DNA of 64,000 nucleotides, from the NCBI RefSeq assembly GCF_004323185.1, contig NZ_NAPS01000002.1:1773892-1837891 (forward strand). Direction: 5' to 3'. A program made the translations under genes and the position numbers. Below the pieces are notes generated by a model, which was not told the origin of the DNA, searched no databases, and worked only from the letters and a program-made list of their open reading frames with translations. Shown here piece after piece: positions 1-8,760 of the stretch (position 1 is the first letter of the stretch; each line of letters opens with the position of its first letter). This DNA comes from Westiellopsis prolifica IICB1 (GTDB lineage: Bacteria; Cyanobacteriota; Cyanobacteriia; Cyanobacteriales; Nostocaceae).

Positions 1-84
1 GTCGATGCATTAACAATGTAAGTCGATGCATTAACAATGTAAGTCGATACATTAACAATGTAGGTCGATACATTAATAATGTGA
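1..84. repeat. 21-bp tandem repeat, four copies
   Basis: Four direct copies of a 21-bp unit (gtcgatgcattaacaatgta plus one base) start at 1, 22, 43 and 64, with a few substitutions, mostly in the last two. The array may continue to the left of the window. Period 21 equals two helical turns or seven codons, but I see no gene in it. Confidence 0.9.
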
Positions 85-102
85 AAGCGCTAGTAGTGGT
101 TT

Positions 103-198
103 GTCAATTTTATTTTGACGGGTATGTGTACGTACATGCAAAACCCTGTAGAGACGTAGCATTGCTACGTCTCTACAACCCGTCATTTTTATCTTGAC
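103..198. repeat. MITE-like element with nested palindrome
   Basis: Imperfect 21-bp inverted ends (103-123 and 178-198, sharing gtcaa...tgacgggt) flank a perfect 15-bp inverted repeat with a one-base centre (147-161 and 163-177, core gagacgtagca). The whole could fold into one long hairpin. The inner palindrome belongs to the same family as the one at 29275-29307 (gtagagacgt...acgtctctac). No ORF inside. Confidence 0.7.
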
Positions 199-269
199 CG
201 AAAATAATGGGATACAAGCCCCGTCCTAGAAGGAGGGCTTTTCGACTATTGTGGTAGAATTTGAATAGT

Positions 270-420
270 CGCCATAGGGCATTGGGAGACTTTAAACGAA
301 CGTCGAGGGATGATAAGACTATTTCGGTAGCACAACCCAATGAAGCGTTAAGGAATCCTTGGACTTTAGGACAAGGAGGTATGTCAAAGACTACTAATCT
401 CCAATTCCTAATAAAGCATT
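270..420 (+). pseudogene. Possible decayed transposase C-terminus
   Basis: On the + strand a short open stretch reads DDKTISVAQPNEALRNPW and ends at a stop near 420; the piece just upstream (ETLNERRG) lies in another frame. This layout resembles the frayed C-terminus and right end of an IS200/IS605-type TnpB gene as I remember them from cyanobacteria, but the match is weak and there is no catalytic core here. Treat as a guess. Confidence 0.25.
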
Positions 421-695
421 GAATTAGTCTGTGGCTGGTAATCCATACAATTGATTGCTTCTTCCGTGTTAGCAATGGAAGGATGAACTGTGCATTTGAG
501 GCGATGATCGTCGGTAAAATATTGACAGCCAGCGCAGGGAATTTGATGCATTTTTTGGGCTGTTTTAACACCGTCACGGGTTGCAGTCCACAGACTCCAA
601 ACAACCATAGTAATTAATACCCAAGAGCTGACGAAACAAATCGGTACTAGAAGTTTTGAAATCGCCAGAAAAAGAAAGTTTATTATTTGCAACAC
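408..695 (-). CDS. Small membrane protein with conserved cysteines (hypothetical)
   Basis: 95 aa. A hydrophobic N-terminus (about residues 5-35) is followed by a short polar domain with four cysteines, CAGC near residue 55, one in LKCTVHP and one in INCMDYQP. The spacing suggests a metal site or disulphides. I recall close homologues as conserved hypotheticals in cyanobacteria, and the cysteine domain looks under selection. The listed start is TTG (695); a downstream ATG at about residue 30 would remove the membrane segment. Function unknown. Confidence 0.6.
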   Translation of the reverse strand: MLQIINFLFLAISKLLVPICFVSSWVLITMVVWSLWTATRDGVKTAQKMHQIPCAGCQYFTDDHRLKCTVHPSIANTEEAINCMDYQPQTNSMLY

Positions 696-849
696 AGCAA
701 TTATTGCGAAAACCTACAAAAAAAACTGATGAGCCGGACTTAATATTATCAATGATCTTAACTTCTCATTCCCCACTTGTGACTTCTTGCTAAAGAGATA
801 TCAGTTATCAAAAATGGATAATTGATAACTGATAACTATTCACTGTTCA

Positions 850-1866
850 CTAAATTCCTGCATGACCAATTGCTAAACCAGCCACAAGCATTCCCAGGAC
901 GAGGAAAGGTTGAGCGCTGGCTTGATATTTGACATCGTTAGTTAGGGGATCACGTAGGAAATACATGTCTTGGAAAGTAATTTGCGGGATGATTAACAAT
1001 GACAGAATTGCTGCATACAAATTTTCGTGGATGTAGACTAAATAGCCCGCGATCGCAATCTGGAAGACATCAATCATCGCGACACAAATCCAAGCTGCGT
1101 TTGTGATACCAAACATGACAGGGAGTGATTTTAATCCAAGTTTGCGATCGCCTTCTACACTTTTGAAGTCATTAACAATGGCAATACCCAAGCCAGCTAG
1201 ACTGTAGAACATGGTAAGAACAACTATTTTCCAGTTGAGTTCGCCAAATAAAGCATGACCAGTACACCAAGGGAAGGTTATATAACTTGCACCCAAGGCG
1301 TAGCTACCCAACCAGCCATTTTGTTTTAGCTTTAAGGGTGGGGCAGAATAAATGTAGCCGATAAAAGAACCGATGATGGCGATCGTTGTAATTGTAGGGA
1401 ATTCATTTCCACCCCATTTATCGAGGGCAAAAGCTAAAGCAACACCAGCAATAAGTAATACCCATATCTGCGTAATTACCTGGGGTATGGAAATCGCACC
1501 AGAGGGGATAGGGCGGTAAGGTTCGTTAATGGCATCAATTTCGCGATCGTAGTAATCGTTCATGATTTGTACGTAACCTGCCATCAATGGCCCTGATAGC
1601 AACATACAAACAACTGCTTTTAAGACATTTTCGAGTGTCCAGGTATATTCGCCAGAAGAAGCTGCGCCACAGATTACGCCCCAAATCAGAGGAATCCAAG
1701 TAATTGGTTTCATCAATTGCAGGCGGATTTTCCAAATCGAACTTTCTCCAGGCGCTGCACCTTTCATACCCAACAGTTGCCTAGTTTTAGCACTGCGGTC
1801 AACAGTAGTATTTGCTTCTTCTGTGGGTGTAGTGGAATCAGGAGCAATGGGACTTGATTCAGACAT
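850..1866 (-). CDS. chlG: Chlorophyll a synthase ChlG
   Basis: 338 aa UbiA-family prenyltransferase that esterifies chlorophyllide a with phytyl or geranylgeranyl diphosphate in the thylakoid membrane, the last step of chlorophyll synthesis. The first Asp-rich motif is NDYYDREIDAINEP and the second DFKSVEGDRKLG; both are typical of the family and bind Mg-diphosphate. About eight to nine hydrophobic segments follow a soluble N-terminus of some 50 residues. I start at the ATG at 1866 (MSESSP); the frame stays open 31 codons further upstream only because of a low-complexity repeat. The next gene upstream on the same strand is the Get3d-like ATPase, separated by a repeat-filled spacer. Confidence 0.95.
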   Translation of the reverse strand: MSESSPIAPDSTTPTEEANTTVDRSAKTRQLLGMKGAAPGESSIWKIRLQLMKPITWIPLIWGVICGAASSGEYTWTLENVLKAVVCMLLSGPLMAGYVQIMNDYYDREIDAINEPYRPIPSGAISIPQVITQIWVLLIAGVALAFALDKWGGNEFPTITTIAIIGSFIGYIYSAPPLKLKQNGWLGSYALGASYITFPWCTGHALFGELNWKIVVLTMFYSLAGLGIAIVNDFKSVEGDRKLGLKSLPVMFGITNAAWICVAMIDVFQIAIAGYLVYIHENLYAAILSLLIIPQITFQDMYFLRDPLTNDVKYQASAQPFLVLGMLVAGLAIGHAGI

Positions 1867-2018
1867 AAGGTATATAGGGGATAGGGGATAGGGGATCGGG
1901 GACAAGGAGATAAGGAGACAAGGAAGACAGGGGAAGGGGGACAAGGAAGAATTTTTCACTTATTTTTACCTGATCCCCGATCCCTGATCCCCGATCCCTG
2001 ATCCCCGATCCCCGATCC
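1867..2018. repeat. Self-complementary low-complexity spacer
   Basis: The spacer between chlG and the ArsA-like gene consists of purine-rich units (ggggata, ggggatcgggga, acaaggaga) followed by pyrimidine-rich units (tgatccccgatccc, about three copies from 1971, running into the end of the ArsA-like gene). The halves are complementary, so the RNA could form a long hairpin between the two genes. Such heptamer-based repeats are common in Nostocales intergenic DNA. Confidence 0.8.
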
Positions 2019-3119
2019 CTAAAACGAGATTATCAAATAATTATTTTGGAATTTGGCGCCAGTAACAGATCTGCCATTTAAGGCAGGAGGTAGAAAAATA
2101 TTCCGCCTTTGATCTCCGGCTTCAATTGTCACCTCTGGCCCGTATTGGGTAAGTTTGACCTGTTTTTTATCAAATCCCGGCAAATATAAGCTTACTTTGT
2201 GTTCTTGGATGTTAATTTCAATAGGTTTGGGAGCCTGTACTGCTTGGTCTACAAAGTTGGGTAAGGTATCTACTAATGCTTGCCAGTCTTCTGTTTTGAT
2301 ATCTGGAACTAAGCTCACATTTAGGGGGCTAAATTGCTCAGAAATTTGCTGGTTTGTGTCATTAGAAACAAGGATAATGCCACCCACGGTTAAACCAACT
2401 TGTTGAGCGCTACCCCAAAGATAGCGGACGGAAGCAACCTCAACAGGGTCATCGGTTGTCACCAAAAAAGCAGCAACTTGTTTGGGGTCAGCGAGGGCGG
2501 CCCTACCCTTGTCTAAAAAATTGTTAACTTGGTTAGTAGGTTGGGCGAAGTTATCCGAAGTCCAGTTGATATTGAAAAAAGAACTAATTAGCGGTTGAAT
2601 CAAGGGTGATTCGGAAATTGCTTTACCGAGGTCGGAACTGACGAACAATTTCTGGAATCGCCGTACGTACCAACTGAGAAATTCTGGCATTCCGAACATT
2701 CGCAAAGTCGAGGTATCGCCATTGCCATCGTAAACGATCGCGTCATATTTGCCGCTTTCGTAGTACTCGCGAATAGCATTGAGGACAAGGGCGCTATCCA
2801 TCCCTGGTAAGACGGGTAGTTCTTGACCATAAACCTCTTTGAGGATAGGCGTTTTGAGATATTGCGCTTCTAGTTTTTTCACATCTTCCCAACTACGTTC
2901 TAGTAGTACAGAAGTTTGAAACTGAACGACGTGCAAATTCGCAGCAATTTCTTGAGGGTGAGAACCAATAGGAACACCCAACAAAATCTGCAATGCTGGT
3001 TCTGCACTCCCAGCTAAGAGTACGCGTTTTCCTTGGCTTGCTAATTGTTTGGCAGCTGCGATCGCTACTTTTGTCCTAGCGCTACCGCTTTTGCCCAAAA
3101 ATGTCAATATCAGGGCCAT
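2019..3119 (-). CDS. Get3d-type ArsA/Get3 family ATPase with alpha-crystallin C-terminus
   Basis: 366 aa from the ATG at 3119 (MALILTFLGKSG), chosen because the P-loop normally begins a few residues after the start; an upstream in-frame start would add 14 residues. The deviant Walker A reads GKSGSART (canonical GKGGVGKT): the signature Lys is kept but the second Lys is Arg. A DGNGDTST segment near residue 145 follows. The last 70 residues (KVSLYLPGFDKKQVKL...) match the HSP20-like domain found on cyanobacterial and plastid Get3d proteins. Role is unproven; tail-anchored or hydrophobic client handling has been suggested for the family. Confidence 0.8.
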   Translation of the reverse strand: MALILTFLGKSGSARTKVAIAAAKQLASQGKRVLLAGSAEPALQILLGVPIGSHPQEIAANLHVVQFQTSVLLERSWEDVKKLEAQYLKTPILKEVYGQELPVLPGMDSALVLNAIREYYESGKYDAIVYDGNGDTSTLRMFGMPEFLSWYVRRFQKLFVSSDLGKAISESPLIQPLISSFFNINWTSDNFAQPTNQVNNFLDKGRAALADPKQVAAFLVTTDDPVEVASVRYLWGSAQQVGLTVGGIILVSNDTNQQISEQFSPLNVSLVPDIKTEDWQALVDTLPNFVDQAVQAPKPIEINIQEHKVSLYLPGFDKKQVKLTQYGPEVTIEAGDQRRNIFLPPALNGRSVTGAKFQNNYLIISF

Positions 3120-3233
3120 TACTTGATTCCTAATTTTTACCGCCGATTTTTTCAACTCCAACTTAGCATTCGGCTGATTTAAGTAGCTTCCTTCTGAAGT
3201 TCAGCAATCAGAGGACACTTCGCCGCCCGCTTA

Positions 3234-3425
3234 CTATACTATTTTGAGTTCATCTTCAAAAAACCAAGTGGCAAAATTATCATCAAATTTGACTACAATG
3301 CCAACACCACTACCATCGGTCATTTTGTAACCTTCAATGATACCGACTTGTCCTAATCTTTTAACAATAGAAGCAGGTACGCGATCGCGCAAACGAAAAA
3401 CCTTTACTTTTTGTCCGATTTCCAT
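3234..3425 (-). CDS. petP: PetP-like small protein (cytochrome b6f-associated, DUF2862)
   Basis: 63 aa, SH3-like basic protein: starts MEIGQKVKVFRLRDRV and contains GYKMTDGSGVG and TWFFEDEL, the conserved core of the Tsr0524/Ssr2998 family (PetP). PetP binds the cytosolic side of the cytochrome b6f complex and affects linear versus cyclic electron flow. No membrane segment, as expected. It stands alone on the minus strand, about 110 bp upstream of the Get3d-like gene and possibly co-transcribed with it. Assignment rests on motif memory, not a search. Confidence 0.75.
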   Translation of the reverse strand: MEIGQKVKVFRLRDRVPASIVKRLGQVGIIEGYKMTDGSGVGIVVKFDDNFATWFFEDELKIV

Positions 3426-3469
3426 GCCAACTCACAATGCAATAAACCAAGACTCAGTGTACCGGAATC

Positions 3470-3600
3470 CGGTGCTGAGTGGGGAGTGGGGAGTGGGGAG
3501 ACATATCAATTAAAAATTCAAAATTCAAAATTCAAAATTGGGAAGGGGGACAAGGGAGACAAGGGAGAAATTTTTCCCAATGACCAATGACTATTGAGAA
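3470..3600. repeat. Heptamer-type short tandem repeats
   Basis: Consecutive blocks of gtgggga (three to four copies), attcaaa (four copies) and acaaggg (two copies) fill the gap between the PetP-like gene and the Uma2 remnant. These are STRR-like repeats of the kind scattered through heterocystous cyanobacteria. No gene seen. Confidence 0.8.
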
Positions 3601-3604
3601 ATGA

Positions 3605-3964
3605 CTAAAATTTTGGTTTTCACCAGAAAGTTTGGAATTTGTTGGTTTTGAATTAGTGGGAAATCAGTATCAAGAAATTGTCCATAATTCACAAGGATGG
3701 CGTTGGAGTCAAGTACTAAATTTGTATTTAGGTATATATGAAGACAATTTACGCTATTTTACTACGGTTGGTGATTTAGTTCCGACACCGGAGGAAGCTG
3801 CTTTTGCAGCACAACAACAAGCACAGCAAGCACAGCAACAAGCACAACAAGCACAAGCTAGGGCAAATGATACAGAATTACTTTTAGAACAGGAAAGACT
3901 GCGATCGCAACGTTTAGCTGAACAATTGCGTTCTTTGGGAATTGAACCGGATAATTTAACTTAG
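3605..3964 (+). pseudogene. C-terminal remnant of a Uma2-family endonuclease gene
   Basis: The + strand frame opens right after a stop at 3602-3604 and reads LKFWFSPESLEFVGFELVG, then a QEIVHNSQGW-type block, LGLY-like and TPEEAAFAAQQQAQQ segments. This is the usual C-terminal third of Uma2 (DUF820, PD-(D/E)XK) proteins, ending in an Ala/Gln-rich coiled coil and LRSLGIEPDNL. The nuclease core is missing, replaced upstream by heptamer repeats. A TTG at 3632 could start a 110-residue peptide, but no ribosome site supports it. Confidence 0.75.
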
Positions 3965-4137
3965 GCTCACACAACCAAAACTGAGAAACAACAGAGTAGA
4001 TTTAATAACTATTTGTGGTAAAATCTCCTAAACATTTTGGCTGCCATTTTGGAGTAGCGACTATTTTCAACAAAATAACAAAGGAACTTTCATAAAAAAT
4101 TGGCTTCAAAACAAGCAATTGGGTGTGTAGGTAGTGA

Positions 4138-5010
4138 GTGAGGAAGCAAAAATTGCTGCAAACAATGCGAGGAGTTGTCCGAAAAGCAGGTAAGCTGAAA
4201 AAATTGCTACCAATCAGCGAATTGTGGTGGGCAAAATTTGATTTATTAAGAGCGTTGGTAAGACGCGATTTAGAAGCCCGCTACAAAGGTTCAATCCTGG
4301 GTAATTTGTGGCCTTTATTAAATCAACTATCACAGTTATTAATTTATACCTACGTATTCTCGATAGTTTTAAAGGTCAAACTTAGTCTTAAAGGCGTTCC
4401 AGAAAACAATTTTACTTTTGGTTTGTGGTTATTTGCTGGTTTACTACCTTGGATTGCTTTTAGCAGTGGATTAATTCAGGCTGCAAATTCAGTAGTAGCA
4501 CAACCTAATTTAGTTAAAAAAGTAGTATTCCCTCTGGCTTTATTACCATTAGTACCAACTTTATCAACGTTTATTGAGAGTTCTTTTGGACTCATGGCGT
4601 TGATATTTTTTGTGGCTTTATCTACTCACACTTTACACTCAACCTTAGCGCTTTTACCCCTAATCTGGTTAACACAATTATTATTGACGGCGGGATTAGG
4701 TTATCTCATGGCGGGACTAACCGTGTTTTTGCGAGATATTCCCCAAACTTTGGGAGTTGTTTTAAATTTGTGGTTATATTTGACGCCAATTCTTTATCCT
4801 GCCAAAGCAATACCAGAAGAATGGCAAAATTTAGTATTTTGGGTAAATCCCATGACAGCTATTAGTGAAGTTTACCGCGATTTGATTTTAGTAGGAGAAG
4901 TCAAGCACTGGGGTGAATGGGGGGTTGCAAGTGTAATATCTGCAATTGTATTTTGTATAGGTTTTTTAGTTTATAAACGATTGCGTCCAGCTTTTGCAGA
5001 TGTTTTGTAA
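4138..5010 (+). CDS. wzm: ABC-2 type polysaccharide export permease (Wzm-like)
   Basis: 290 aa inner-membrane permease, first gene of the polysaccharide island. The RALVRRDLEARYKGS motif before the first membrane segment and the NLWPLLNQL and YLTPILYP segments are hallmarks of TagG/Wzm/RfbA permeases; six hydrophobic segments. It should pair with the ATPase at 5248 to move a lipid-linked glycan to the periplasm. The listed start is GTG 4138; ATG at 4165 is an alternative. A 133-bp palindromic element separates it from the ATPase gene. Confidence 0.9.
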   Translation: MRKQKLLQTMRGVVRKAGKLKKLLPISELWWAKFDLLRALVRRDLEARYKGSILGNLWPLLNQLSQLLIYTYVFSIVLKVKLSLKGVPENNFTFGLWLFAGLLPWIAFSSGLIQAANSVVAQPNLVKKVVFPLALLPLVPTLSTFIESSFGLMALIFFVALSTHTLHSTLALLPLIWLTQLLLTAGLGYLMAGLTVFLRDIPQTLGVVLNLWLYLTPILYPAKAIPEEWQNLVFWVNPMTAISEVYRDLILVGEVKHWGEWGVASVISAIVFCIGFLVYKRLRPAFADVL

Positions 5011-5024
5011 ATAGCTGTATGTAA

Positions 5025-5157
5025 TTAAGTAAGTCGGCAGGAATAAACCTAACTATATTACAGAAAGTAAATAACCCTAAAATCCTTACCAATAACCAAT
5101 GACCAATGACAAATGACGACCCCAATGAGTTATCTTGATTTGTGCCGACTTACTTAA
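5025..5157. mobile_element. MITE-like element with 15-bp perfect inverted ends
   Basis: Perfect inverted repeats ttaagtaagtcggca (5025-5039) and its complement (5143-5157) enclose about 100 bp containing ccaatgaccaatgac repeats and no ORF. It lies between the exporter permease and its ATPase, so the two may be transcribed through a long hairpin or from separate promoters. No clear target duplication seen. Confidence 0.65.
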
Positions 5158-5247
5158 CAGAAAACGGATAAATAGAAATTTTTTACTATTTGATGACATC
5201 AATGTGTAAAATTTAGCACAGTTAGTTTTGAGAGCGTATGTAGTGAT

Positions 5248-6615
5248 ATGGGTGAGGAGCTTGCAATTTCACTGAAGAATATCTCTAAGTGCTACAAGTG
5301 CTATGCTCGTCCAGTAGATAGGCTGAAAGAAATTTTGCTACCTGGAAATAGTCATGCACAAGAGTTTTGGGCATTACGTAATATAAACCTAGAAGTTTTT
5401 AAAGGAGAGACTTTAGGGATTATTGGTCAAAATGGCTCTGGGAAAAGTACGCTACTACAGATTATTGCTAGAACTTTGACACCTACTACAGGTGATGTGT
5501 TGGTAAATGGACGGGTCTCGGCCTTACTGGAATTAGGTAGTGGTTTTAATCCAGAGTTTACAGGACGACAAAACGTATTTTTTAATGGGCAGATTTTGGG
5601 TTTAAGTCGAGAAGAGATAGAAGCCAAGTTTGATGATATTGCTGCTTTTGCTGAAATTGGCGATTTCATGGATGAAACTGTCAAAACATATTCTAGCGGA
5701 ATGTTTGTCCGTTTAGCATTTGCAGTAGCTATTAATGTTAACCCAGAAATTTTGATCGTTGATGAATCATTAGCAGTAGGAGATGGAATTTTTGTGCATC
5801 GCTGCATGGCGAAAATTAAAGATTTTCAAGATACAGGTGGCACAATTTTGTTTGTATCACATGATATTGGAGCTATTTCACGCCTTTGTTCAGAAGCTAT
5901 CTGGATTAATAGTGGTGAAATTGTAGATACCGGAAAACCTGCTGAAGTTTGCAAACACTATCAAGCTTGGATTCATGAGGAAGTAAATAAGAGAACTGCA
6001 AAACAAATTTCTTCAGAACGAAATGTTTCAAAAAACTCACAAAACATAGATGAAGAAAAAATAGATATAAGCAAAATTACTACTAAAGAATTCAATCCTT
6101 TTACAAAAAAGCCATATATAGCATTTTCTGGATATGAGAGATTTGGTACAGGTCGTGCAGAAATAGAAAGTGTATCTATTGTTGATATGGATGAGCAACC
6201 AATCCAGTTAGTTTATCCTGGTGATCTAGTTAAAATCCGCGTTACCACATATAGACACGACAAAATTGTGAAGCCAAATGTTGGTATTGCTCTACTTGAT
6301 AGATTACGCACTGTTTTATCAGGATGGAGTACTGAGTTGTTAGATAAGAATTTTGCAAATTACTGGTTAAGTCAATCGGATATAGGAAGGGCAACAGTTG
6401 AATTCGAGTTTATTTGGCCTCATTTAGCTGGAGGAAATTATGCCTTTGATATAGCATTTGGAGACGGACCTCATGAAAATTTAGAAATGCTGGATTGGAT
6501 TCAAAATACAACTGTTATCCAAGCAGCAGTAAATGATTTATTTGATGGAATCTTTCAAGTATCTGGCAGAAAGGTCAGGTTATTTGAAGTTGAGGATACA
6601 TTATGTACAAAGTAG
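5248..6615 (+). CDS. wzt: Polysaccharide ABC exporter ATPase with Wzt C-terminal domain
   Basis: 455 aa. Residues 1-250 are an ABC ATPase: Walker A GQNGSGKST (about residue 60), signature YSSGM, Walker B ILIVDESLAVGD, then the His switch FVSHD. A linker follows, and residues about 285-455 form a beta-rich Wzt_C-type domain, which in E. coli O9a reads the terminal modification on the glycan and licenses export. Its presence fits the neighbouring methyltransferase and acetyltransferase. The last 13 bases overlap the acetyltransferase gene, so the two are translationally coupled. Confidence 0.92.
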   Translation: MGEELAISLKNISKCYKCYARPVDRLKEILLPGNSHAQEFWALRNINLEVFKGETLGIIGQNGSGKSTLLQIIARTLTPTTGDVLVNGRVSALLELGSGFNPEFTGRQNVFFNGQILGLSREEIEAKFDDIAAFAEIGDFMDETVKTYSSGMFVRLAFAVAINVNPEILIVDESLAVGDGIFVHRCMAKIKDFQDTGGTILFVSHDIGAISRLCSEAIWINSGEIVDTGKPAEVCKHYQAWIHEEVNKRTAKQISSERNVSKNSQNIDEEKIDISKITTKEFNPFTKKPYIAFSGYERFGTGRAEIESVSIVDMDEQPIQLVYPGDLVKIRVTTYRHDKIVKPNVGIALLDRLRTVLSGWSTELLDKNFANYWLSQSDIGRATVEFEFIWPHLAGGNYAFDIAFGDGPHENLEMLDWIQNTTVIQAAVNDLFDGIFQVSGRKVRLFEVEDTLCTK

Positions 6616-7130
6616 TTAAAGATTTTTTTAAGTCCCGTTTTGAAGACAAAATAAAACTATATATCGAGACTAATATTGAAAAATATATTAAACAATATAT
6701 ATCCCAAGGATATTTTGATGAACGTATAAAGAATATTAGTTTAAGCCAATATTTAGTATTTGGTGATGCTCAAAGATTGAAAATTTCTCAAAATTGTGTA
6801 TTGAATAATGCCTTATTCAATTTATCTTCTGGAGATATTTATATTGGTGAATATGTATTTTTTGGTCATAATGTCAGCTTAATAACTGGTACACATGATT
6901 ACAATAAATTTGGTCTGGAAAGAATGTATGATTTTCCAAAAGAGGGTAATGATATTGTGATCGAGGAAGGTACGTGGATAGCAAGTAACGTCACAGTTAT
7001 TGGCCCATGTAAAATTGGTAAGAATTCTGTAGTGGCCGCTGGTGCAGTTGTAAAAGGAGACGTTCCTAGCTATCATTTAGTTGCAGGTATCCCAGCTAAA
7101 ATTGTAAAAGAAATTAAGCCACAAGAGTGA
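6603..7130 (+). CDS. Hexapeptide-repeat acyl (acetyl) transferase
   Basis: 175 aa left-handed beta-helix enzyme. Hexapeptide-like repeats run from about residue 60 (DIYIGEYVFFG, IEEGTWIASNVTVIG, KIGKNSVVAAGAVVKGDVP) and end in the typical YHLVAGIPAKIV cap; the catalytic His is probably in GTHDYN. The N-terminal 50 residues are charged and helical and unlike most family members, perhaps for docking. It starts inside the end of the wzt gene and probably O-acetylates the exported glycan or a precursor. Substrate not visible from sequence. Confidence 0.88.
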   Translation: MYKVVKDFFKSRFEDKIKLYIETNIEKYIKQYISQGYFDERIKNISLSQYLVFGDAQRLKISQNCVLNNALFNLSSGDIYIGEYVFFGHNVSLITGTHDYNKFGLERMYDFPKEGNDIVIEEGTWIASNVTVIGPCKIGKNSVVAAGAVVKGDVPSYHLVAGIPAKIVKEIKPQE

Positions 7131-7233
7131 AGCTAAATAATGCTTTACTATTAGATTTAAACTATAGATATAAGTTTAATTTAAAACACTAAAATTCAAA
7201 ATCGGAAAATAATTGAGGAAAATTAAGTTAAGT

Positions 7234-8760
7234 ATGAATAAAATTAATATAGATGAACTGATGGAGAAAATTCGAGAAGAAGTAGCCCAACGTAAGTTTC
7301 AACAATCTCAATTGCAAGCTATTCCATCTGCTAATAGCTCTAATTCAAATAATAATAATATTGAAATTTCGGCAATAAAATGGGCAATAAATCACATTGA
7401 GGCTTTATTGAAAAATGCAGAATCTAGAGCAGTTCTCCGTACAAAATGGCCTGATAATTTAAATCGATTTCCTTACAATTTCAGTCGAGGATTGCAAAAT
7501 ATAGCACTCAAAATCCTCAATTTTATATTTAAAGACCAGCGGGAAGTAAATTTTAATGTTATCAATGCTTTGAAAGAATCTGTAGCACTCAATCAACAAA
7601 TAATTGCACAAATATCAGTTTTGCGATCGCAACTGGATGAGCGTTTGATAGCTGTAGAAAATCGCTTACAAGAACTGGATGGACATTTGAATGTTGTAAA
7701 TAGCAGTTTCCAAAAGGTAGATCACAATTTTCATAAAATTGACATTCAAACAAATAGCTGGATTAATGATATACAAAAGCACCTAGATGCCGTAAATAAA
7801 CAAATGCAAGGAATAAACGAGCATTTAGTTTCTGTAGATTCCCGTGTTGGAGGGTTGGGTCAACGCTTAAGTACTGTAGATTTTCGTGTCGAAGGGTTAG
7901 ATCAACGCTTAAATGCTGTAGATTCTCGCTTGAAAGAATTGAGTGAGCGCTACATGATAAATGAAAATTATATCAAAAACGATCTCTCACAGCAAAAGCG
8001 TTTAATTACTCTATTTTTAGAAGAAGCACGGCAAAGATTACCAGAACCTCTAAATCAACAGCAATTAGAGACTTTTGTCAATGAAGAAAACCACTTACTA
8101 GATGCATTTTACGTTGCATTTGAAAATCAGTTTCGCGGAACTCGCGATGATATTATCAATAGGTTAAAAATTTATTTGCCATTCATTGCAGAAGCAAAAA
8201 TTGGTGAATCAGATTCTCCGATTTTAGATGTAGGCTGTGGTCGTGGAGAATGGCTAGAACTCTTACGAATTCACAATTATACAGCACGCGGTTTGGATAT
8301 TAATAGAGTAATGCTAGAGCAATGTCGCTCTAGAGATCTAGAAGTGATAAAAGCAGATGTCATCTCTTATTTAAACTCCTTACCTGAGAATAGTTTGGGA
8401 GCAATTACAGGATTTCATATCATTGAGCATCTACCATTCCAGATACTGATGAAGTTGTTTACTGAAACAGTTAGAGTGCTTCGACCAGGAGGATTAGTAA
8501 TTTTTGAAACTCCTAATCCAGAAAATATATTAGTTGCTAGTCATAACTTTTATACAGATCCAACTCATCGCAATCCTTTACCAAGTACTACAGTCAAATT
8601 TATAGCTGAATCAGTTGGTTTGTGCAGAGTCAATATTATGAAACTTCACCCCTATACAGAGAATTTCAAAATAGATGATTCGGAACTGGCTGAACGGTTG
8701 AATGATTTATTTTATGGCCCACAGGATTATGCAGTAATTGGGTATAAAAATGACTTATAA
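7234..8760 (+). CDS. SAM-dependent methyltransferase with long N-terminal coiled coil
   Basis: 508 aa. I start at ATG 7234 (MNKINIDELMEKIREEV) rather than the TTG 21 bases earlier. Residues about 125-250 form a coiled coil with near-repeats (SVDSRVGGLGQRL, TVDFRVEGLDQRL, AVDSRLKELSERY). The class I methyltransferase domain follows: motif I LDVGCGRGEW near residue 330, GFHIIEHL, and LRPGGLVIFETPNPEN. Proteins of this shape are common in cyanobacterial and proteobacterial glycan clusters. By analogy with WbdD it may cap a growing chain, with the coiled coil setting distance; that is inference. It overlaps the next gene by 11 bases. Confidence 0.88.
   Translation: MNKINIDELMEKIREEVAQRKFQQSQLQAIPSANSSNSNNNNIEISAIKWAINHIEALLKNAESRAVLRTKWPDNLNRFPYNFSRGLQNIALKILNFIFKDQREVNFNVINALKESVALNQQIIAQISVLRSQLDERLIAVENRLQELDGHLNVVNSSFQKVDHNFHKIDIQTNSWINDIQKHLDAVNKQMQGINEHLVSVDSRVGGLGQRLSTVDFRVEGLDQRLNAVDSRLKELSERYMINENYIKNDLSQQKRLITLFLEEARQRLPEPLNQQQLETFVNEENHLLDAFYVAFENQFRGTRDDIINRLKIYLPFIAEAKIGESDSPILDVGCGRGEWLELLRIHNYTARGLDINRVMLEQCRSRDLEVIKADVISYLNSLPENSLGAITGFHIIEHLPFQILMKLFTETVRVLRPGGLVIFETPNPENILVASHNFYTDPTHRNPLPSTTVKFIAESVGLCRVNIMKLHPYTENFKIDDSELAERLNDLFYGPQDYAVIGYKNDL

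Noticed and set aside
173-604. 143-codon frame on the minus strand
   Set aside because: Overlaps the better-supported 95-codon gene in another frame, includes the palindromic element, and has random-looking composition.
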